From contig JAGSYM010000063.1 in the NCBI GenBank assembly GCA_018262395.1, positions 1-11,756 of the forward strand: 11,756 nucleotides of DNA, given 5' to 3'. The notes beneath the pieces are model-generated. The model ran no database searches, was not told the DNA's origin, and saw only the letters and a list, made by a program, of their open reading frames with translations. The stretch is from Nitrospirota bacterium (GTDB lineage: Bacteria > Nitrospirota > Thermodesulfovibrionia > Thermodesulfovibrionales > SM23-35). This document shows positions 7,591 to 11,756 of this stretch, piece by piece. The translations under genes were made by a program, and so were the position numbers. Each line of letters begins with the position of its first letter. The stretch's first letter is position 1.

Positions 7591-7683
7591 AGATTCTTCA
7601 GTCGCTGTGCTCCTTCAGAATGACGGTAAGCAAAGGGTTCAGCGTGACATGAGTTGTCATTCTGAGGCATAGCAGAAGAATCT
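7591..7683. repeat. Inverted pair of interspersed repeats between gmd and fcl
   Basis: AGATTCTTC...TTCAGAATGAC (7591-7624) and GTCATTCTGA...GAAGAATCT (7656-7683) are two facing copies of one repeat, with perfect outer and inner arms and differing middles. Just upstream, GAGCCTGTCCTGAGC (from about 7574) resembles the core of the unit at 3567-3642. The pair fills most of the 182-base gap and could form a hairpin in the operon transcript between gmd and fcl. Confidence 0.65.
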
Positions 7684-7709
7684 ATTATCTATTCCTTCGT
7701 TTCTCCTCT

Positions 7710-8864
7710 TCAGCACCGCTCCCGTATCTTTTCATGGAGAGAGAAATCATGTGTGGTGTAACTGAATCCTTTCTTGCGGCAAACATCAATCCCTTCACCA
7801 ACAGGTTTCAGCCCTATCAGTTTGAAGTCATAATCGATCATAATTTTGATGAGTTCATCAAATGTCGTTCGCGGTTCCCAGCCGAGTATCTGTTTTGCCC
7901 TGGTTATGTCAGCCTGCAAAAAATCAACTTCGGTAGGCCGGAAATACTTCGGGTCTATCTCGATAATCGTATCGCCAACATTCAGGGCAGAGGTCAAGCC
8001 TGACTTAAGTGAGCGGATTTTCCCTTTTCTGTTAACGCCTTCGCCATCCCATTCAATGTCGATGCCGGCGTAATAAAAGGCCGTCTCGAGAAATTCCCTC
8101 ACCGAATGGCTTTCACCGGTACCGATCACAAAATCAGCCGGTTTGTCCTGTTGCAGAATCAGCCACTGACACTCTACATACTCAGGCGCAAACCCCCAGT
8201 CTCTCTTTGATTCGAGATTTCCGAGGTAGAGCTTTTTCTGTTTCCCGGCTATCATATTTGCGATCGCCCTGGTAATTTTCCTGGTTACAAAGGTCTCGCC
8301 TCTCCGGGGGGATTCATGATTGAAAAGGATGCCGTTGCAGTTAAACAGGTTGTACCCTTCCCGGTAATTCACTGTCATCCAGTAAGCGTAAACCTTTGCG
8401 GCTGCATACGGACTGCGCGGACAAAAGGGTGTTGCCTCGTTCTGGGGCGGTATAGCAGCACCAAACATCTCGCTGCTGGATGCCTGATAAAATTTTGTCT
8501 TGATGCCGCTCCTTCTGACGGCCTCCAGGATTCTTGTTGTCCCCAAAGCAGTAACATCTCCGGTAAATTCAGGGAGATCAAAACTTACCCTTACATGGCT
8601 CTGTGCCCCGAGGTGGTAAATTTCATCCGGTTTGATGTTATAGATGATGTTTGTTAATTGGCCAGAATCTGTCAAATCACCGAATTGAAGGAAAAGTTTT
8701 GTACTCGGTATATGCGGGTCCTGATACAAATGGTCTATCCGGTGGGTATTGAATGTGCTTGCCCTGCGGACCAACCCGTGCACTTCATATCCTTTGGACA
8801 AGAGCAGTTCTGTTAGATAGGAGCCATCCTGTCCGGTGATGCCTGTTATTAACGCCCGTTTCAT
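7710..8864 (-). CDS. gmd: GDP-mannose 4,6-dehydratase
   Basis: The enzyme converts GDP-D-mannose to GDP-4-keto-6-deoxy-D-mannose with bound NADP, the branch-point intermediate for fucose, rhamnose, perosamine and colitose. It is an extended short-chain dehydrogenase of 384 residues. The dinucleotide-binding motif is GITGQDGS (8-15), with [10 protein letters not shown] at 41-50. SSSE at 129-132 supplies the catalytic Ser and Glu, and Tyr153/Lys157 form the YxxxK pair. The GDP-mannose region is intact, with [20 protein letters not shown] and [11 protein letters not shown] (usually RDWGHAKDYVE). It is slightly longer than the usual 345-375 residues because of a C-terminal tail after the last conserved IMIDYD block. 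The start ATG at 8864 is preceded by AAAAGG. It lies 45 bases after the upstream guanylyltransferase gene, in one operon with it. Because fcl downstream is broken, its product may accumulate or be used by enzymes encoded elsewhere. Confidence 0.97.
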   Translation of the reverse strand: MKRALITGITGQDGSYLTELLLSKGYEVHGLVRRASTFNTHRIDHLYQDPHIPSTKLFLQFGDLTDSGQLTNIIYNIKPDEIYHLGAQSHVRVSFDLPEFTGDVTALGTTRILEAVRRSGIKTKFYQASSSEMFGAAIPPQNEATPFCPRSPYAAAKVYAYWMTVNYREGYNLFNCNGILFNHESPRRGETFVTRKITRAIANMIAGKQKKLYLGNLESKRDWGFAPEYVECQWLILQQDKPADFVIGTGESHSVREFLETAFYYAGIDIEWDGEGVNRKGKIRSLKSGLTSALNVGDTIIEIDPKYFRPTEVDFLQADITRAKQILGWEPRTTFDELIKIMIDYDFKLIGLKPVGEGIDVCRKKGFSYTTHDFSLHEKIRERC

Positions 8865-8909
8865 AATAGGTTACCTTTTCATTCGAATTATTTTCTTATT
8901 GTCCCACTT

Positions 8910-10322
8910 TCAATGCTTGTCTCTTCCATATATGTCATCCACCCGCACAATATCGTCTTCACCGACATATTCGCCATTCTGGACCTCGATGATCTCGAGC
9001 GGAACCCTGCCCGGATTTTCAAGTCTGTGGAGTGTTGATTTTGGTACATAGACAGACTCATTCTCGTGGATAATGGTTTCCTTATCCCCGATTGTTACCT
9101 TTGCCGCACCCCGAACTACTACCCAGTGTTCAGATCTGTGATAATGCTTCTGAAGGCTCAGCCGGGCTTCAGGATGAACAACGATCCGCTTTATCTTGTA
9201 CCGTTCACTTTCTTCAAGAATGGTATAGCTTCCCCATGGGCGATACGTTGTCAAATGCTCTGATGCTTCCTTTCTCTTATCCGCGTTCAGCGTATTGACG
9301 ATTTCCCTGACTTTCTGTGTTTCCCCCTTCTTTGCAATCAATACCGCATCGTCTGTGTCAACGATCAGGCACTCCTCCAACCCTATCGTAGATACCAGGC
9401 GCTTGCTGCTGATGACAAGGGTGTCCCGAGTGTCGATTGCAATGATGTCACCGATTTTGACATTTCCCTTTTCATCCTTGTCTGCCATATCATACAGAGA
9501 GTCCCAGGAGCCTATGTCATTCCAGTAGATGTCCAGAGGAAGGACTGCAATCCGGTCAGATTTCTCAGCCACTGCATAGTCGATGGAGATTTCGGGCATT
9601 GTATGAAAGCGTGAGACCAGTTCATCGAGACTGAAATCAAGCATTGCCCGTATTTCAGGAGCATATTTCCCGAATTCCTCGAGCATGGTGCCGATGCTGA
9701 ATGCAAACATGCCGGAATTCCAGTAATAGTTCCCTTGCTGCGTATAGTGCTCGGCGGTTTCACTATTCGGCTTTTCCGTAAACTGTTCCACGTTAAAATA
9801 CTGCCGGCTTCCTTCAGCATGCTTTGTGCTCCCTGCCTTGATATACCCGTAGCCCGTCTCTGGCCGTAAAGGTTTAATCCCAAACGTTACGATATGCCCT
9901 TTTCGCGCTATTTTCTCTGCATCGGTAACATACTCAGCAAATTTCTCGTGGGGTCTGATGACGTGATCCGCAGGCGAAATAAATAGTACCTCATCTTCGC
10001 TGCAGCCAAGTTTTTCCATGCAGTATTTCATGCCAAGTGCGATTGCCGGGGCTGTGTTCCTGCCTACCGGCTCAAGAATGATATGTTCGGAAGTCGGTTT
10101 GTCACCGAATAAGGAACGCAAATCAGATATGACATGAAACTTGTATTCACTGTTTGTCATAATTATCATTGCATCTAAAGGGAAAATCGTGAGCAGTCTT
10201 TTCGCGGTCTCCTGCAGGAGGGAACCGCCGATATTTAATTTCAGAAACTGTTTCGGATAATTTTTTCTGCTGAGAGGCCAGAGCCGTGTCCCTGAACCAC
10301 CCGCAAGAATAAGCGCTTTCAT
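8910..10322 (-). CDS. manC: Bifunctional mannose-1-phosphate guanylyltransferase / mannose-6-phosphate isomerase
   Basis: The 470-residue protein is a type II phosphomannose isomerase fused to a GDP-mannose pyrophosphorylase (ManC/AlgA/XanB class). The N-terminal nucleotidyltransferase has the signature AGGSGTRLWPLSR (7-19) with YPKQF (22-26), GRNTAPA (87-93), ISPADH (115-120) and FTEKP (181-185). The C-terminal cupin has the metal-binding HYHRSEHW (393-400) and ends with NPGRVPLEIIEVQNGEYVGEDDI, as expected. Both halves are complete, so it can turn fructose-6-phosphate into mannose-6-phosphate and mannose-1-phosphate plus GTP into GDP-mannose. The mutase needed between these steps is encoded just upstream, 24 bases away. 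GGAG eight bases before the ATG at 10322 confirms the start. The close spacing on both sides places it in one operon with the mutase gene and gmd. Confidence 0.96.
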   Translation of the reverse strand: MKALILAGGSGTRLWPLSRKNYPKQFLKLNIGGSLLQETAKRLLTIFPLDAMIIMTNSEYKFHVISDLRSLFGDKPTSEHIILEPVGRNTAPAIALGMKYCMEKLGCSEDEVLFISPADHVIRPHEKFAEYVTDAEKIARKGHIVTFGIKPLRPETGYGYIKAGSTKHAEGSRQYFNVEQFTEKPNSETAEHYTQQGNYYWNSGMFAFSIGTMLEEFGKYAPEIRAMLDFSLDELVSRFHTMPEISIDYAVAEKSDRIAVLPLDIYWNDIGSWDSLYDMADKDEKGNVKIGDIIAIDTRDTLVISSKRLVSTIGLEECLIVDTDDAVLIAKKGETQKVREIVNTLNADKRKEASEHLTTYRPWGSYTILEESERYKIKRIVVHPEARLSLQKHYHRSEHWVVVRGAAKVTIGDKETIIHENESVYVPKSTLHRLENPGRVPLEIIEVQNGEYVGEDDIVRVDDIYGRDKH

Positions 10323-10346
10323 GATAAATGCTCCATTATTCCTACT

Positions 10347-11756
10347 TTACGGGAATGGCCTTTCAATGTCCACATGTTCACTCTCAGCCCGAATGGAGCT
10401 TAACGCTGTTTCAAGAAAAGACCGGTATGAGTTCAGGGATTCCTTGTCTTCTGCCTCAAAACGCATAACGATTACCGGCTGAGTATTGCTTGACCGTACG
10501 AGGCCCCATCCCTTTTCAAAAATGACCCGCGCTCCGTCTATGTCATATATCTTTTTTATCGGTACAGGGCTATCCCCGGTTCGAGCATATTCTTTGCAGA
10601 GGGCGGTCAGCTTTTCAACGAAATGTTTCTTTTGATCATCTCTGCACTCAACGCGTATTTCTGGTGTATAAACCATGCGCGGGATGTCAGAAAGCATATC
10701 GTGAATTCCATACCCGGTTTTCTTCATAATCTCGACGAGCCTGAAGGTTGTATAGATGGCATCGTCAAAACCGAAATAATCATCTGCGATGAAGATATGT
10801 CCGCTGAATTCACCTGCAAGCACTGCGTTTTCTTTTCTCATCTTATCTTTGACGAGAGAATGGCCTGTTTTCCACATAATGGGTTTGCCGCCGTGTTTCT
10901 CTATGTCATCGAACATCAACTGAGAACATTTGACATCTCCTATCACTACAGAGCCAGGCCGTCTCCGGAGAATTTCCCGTGATAGCATAATCATGATCTG
11001 ATCGCCCCACACAATAGTGCCATCCGTATCAACGACTCCTATTCTGTCCGCATCTCCGTCGTATCCGACCCCGATATCCGCTGCATGCTCTTTTGTTATT
11101 CGGATCAAATCATGGATATATTCCGGCACCGTTGGATCAGGATGATGGTTTGGAAACCGCCCGTCAGGCTCACAGTAGAGGGGAATCACGTCGCAGCCCA
11201 TGGTTTCGAGTATTTCCGGTGCAATGATGCCGGCTGTACCGTTCCCTGCATCGACGACTATTTTTACTCTCCGGTAATCCTTATGTGATAGGTATGAGAA
11301 TCGTTCGTTCATGAATGCCCTGTAAACAGAGAGAATGTCAAACTTCTCAACTTTTCCCGCAACGGGATTCTCGTGCCATAGCTGTTTATATATCCTCGTC
11401 TTTATTTTTTGAATCTCGTCCCCGAAGATGGTCTCTTTCCCGATACTAAGTTTAAATCCATTATATTCAGGAGGATTATGGCTTCCTGTCACCATGATTC
11501 CGCCGTCAAGATCGAGGTGATGAAGGGAAAAATACTGCAGAGGGGTGGGGCAGAGTCCAATGTTATATACACTGATGCCGGTCGACACGATTCCCTGTAT
11601 GAGCCTGTCAGCCAATATGCCGGAACTCAGGCGTGCATCCCTTCCGACGCTTACCTGACGGGCATGCGGATTTGCTTCCCTGAGCAGTGAACCAAAAACC
11701 CTGCCCAGGACAAAAGCAAAATCTTCATCGTAGTCTATGCCGACGACTCCCCGTAT
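10347..11756 (-). CDS. Phosphomannomutase/phosphoglucomutase, missing about the first 10 residues (5' end outside window)
   Basis: This is an AlgC/ManB-type phosphohexomutase that interconverts mannose-6-phosphate and mannose-1-phosphate (or the glucose pair) through a phosphoserine. The frame is open from the right edge, where it begins IRGVVG, the usual (Y)DIRGVVG motif near residue 10. 469 residues are visible, close to full length. Counted from the edge, the catalytic serine loop TGSHNPP has Ser92. The magnesium loop DGDADR is at 233-238, and the sugar-recognition GEFSGH is at 315-320. The phosphate-binding RSSNTQP starts at 421. All four active-site loops are intact. The TTG at 11615 is not the true start, because conserved sequence lies upstream of it. 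With manC 24 bases downstream it supplies mannose-1-phosphate for GDP-mannose synthesis. The operon promoter must lie outside the window, upstream of this gene. Confidence 0.95.
   Translation of the reverse strand: MRGVVGIDYDEDFAFVLGRVFGSLLREANPHARQVSVGRDARLSSGILADRLIQGIVSTGISVYNIGLCPTPLQYFSLHHLDLDGGIMVTGSHNPPEYNGFKLSIGKETIFGDEIQKIKTRIYKQLWHENPVAGKVEKFDILSVYRAFMNERFSYLSHKDYRRVKIVVDAGNGTAGIIAPEILETMGCDVIPLYCEPDGRFPNHHPDPTVPEYIHDLIRITKEHAADIGVGYDGDADRIGVVDTDGTIVWGDQIMIMLSREILRRRPGSVVIGDVKCSQLMFDDIEKHGGKPIMWKTGHSLVKDKMRKENAVLAGEFSGHIFIADDYFGFDDAIYTTFRLVEIMKKTGYGIHDMLSDIPRMVYTPEIRVECRDDQKKHFVEKLTALCKEYARTGDSPVPIKKIYDIDGARVIFEKGWGLVRSSNTQPVIVMRFEAEDKESLNSYRSFLETALSSIRAESEHVDIERPFP

Overview
The window reads as an ordinary bacterial chromosome segment of moderate GC, with closely packed genes and short intergenic gaps that carry palindromic repeats. 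The gene set and the repeat style (units starting GTCATTGCGAG or GTCA-TCTGAG and ending AATGAC) suggest a Nitrospirota or Desulfobacterota-like Gram-negative. That placement is an inference; no rRNA or other marker is present.

Left part (1-3425): the start of a class II aldolase-like gene runs leftward off the edge. It is divergent from an endonuclease III/MagIII-type DNA glycosylase gene, and uvrB (nucleotide excision repair) follows on the same strand. The glycosylase gene has an apparent one-base indel at its 3' end that removes the fourth iron-sulfur cysteine. A palindromic repeat separates it from uvrB.

Middle part (3426-6406): a repeat-rich gap of about 310 bases leads to a gene for a pterin-binding protein of the AcsE type (methyltetrahydrofolate:corrinoid methyltransferase fold), with an extended -10 promoter. 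A 115-base element closed by 13-base inverted repeats separates it from a gene for a radical SAM protein with a B12-binding-like N-terminus. A VanZ-family membrane protein gene converges on the radical SAM gene, with one base between the two.

Right part (6519-11756): four genes on the minus strand form a GDP-sugar operon in pathway order. These are a phosphomannomutase/phosphoglucomutase (start just off the right edge), a bifunctional mannose-1-phosphate guanylyltransferase/mannose-6-phosphate isomerase, GDP-mannose 4,6-dehydratase (gmd) and GDP-L-fucose synthase (fcl). They would lead from hexose phosphate to GDP-mannose, GDP-4-keto-6-deoxymannose and GDP-L-fucose for surface polysaccharide. 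The fcl gene is broken: codons for 28 conserved residues are replaced by 7 bases, so the frame is lost and the pathway as encoded here stops at the 4-keto intermediate.

I found no clearly new multi-gene system. The points most worth a second look are the broken fcl, the frame-restorable glycosylase C-terminus, the AcsE-like/radical SAM pair and the 115-base inverted-repeat element.
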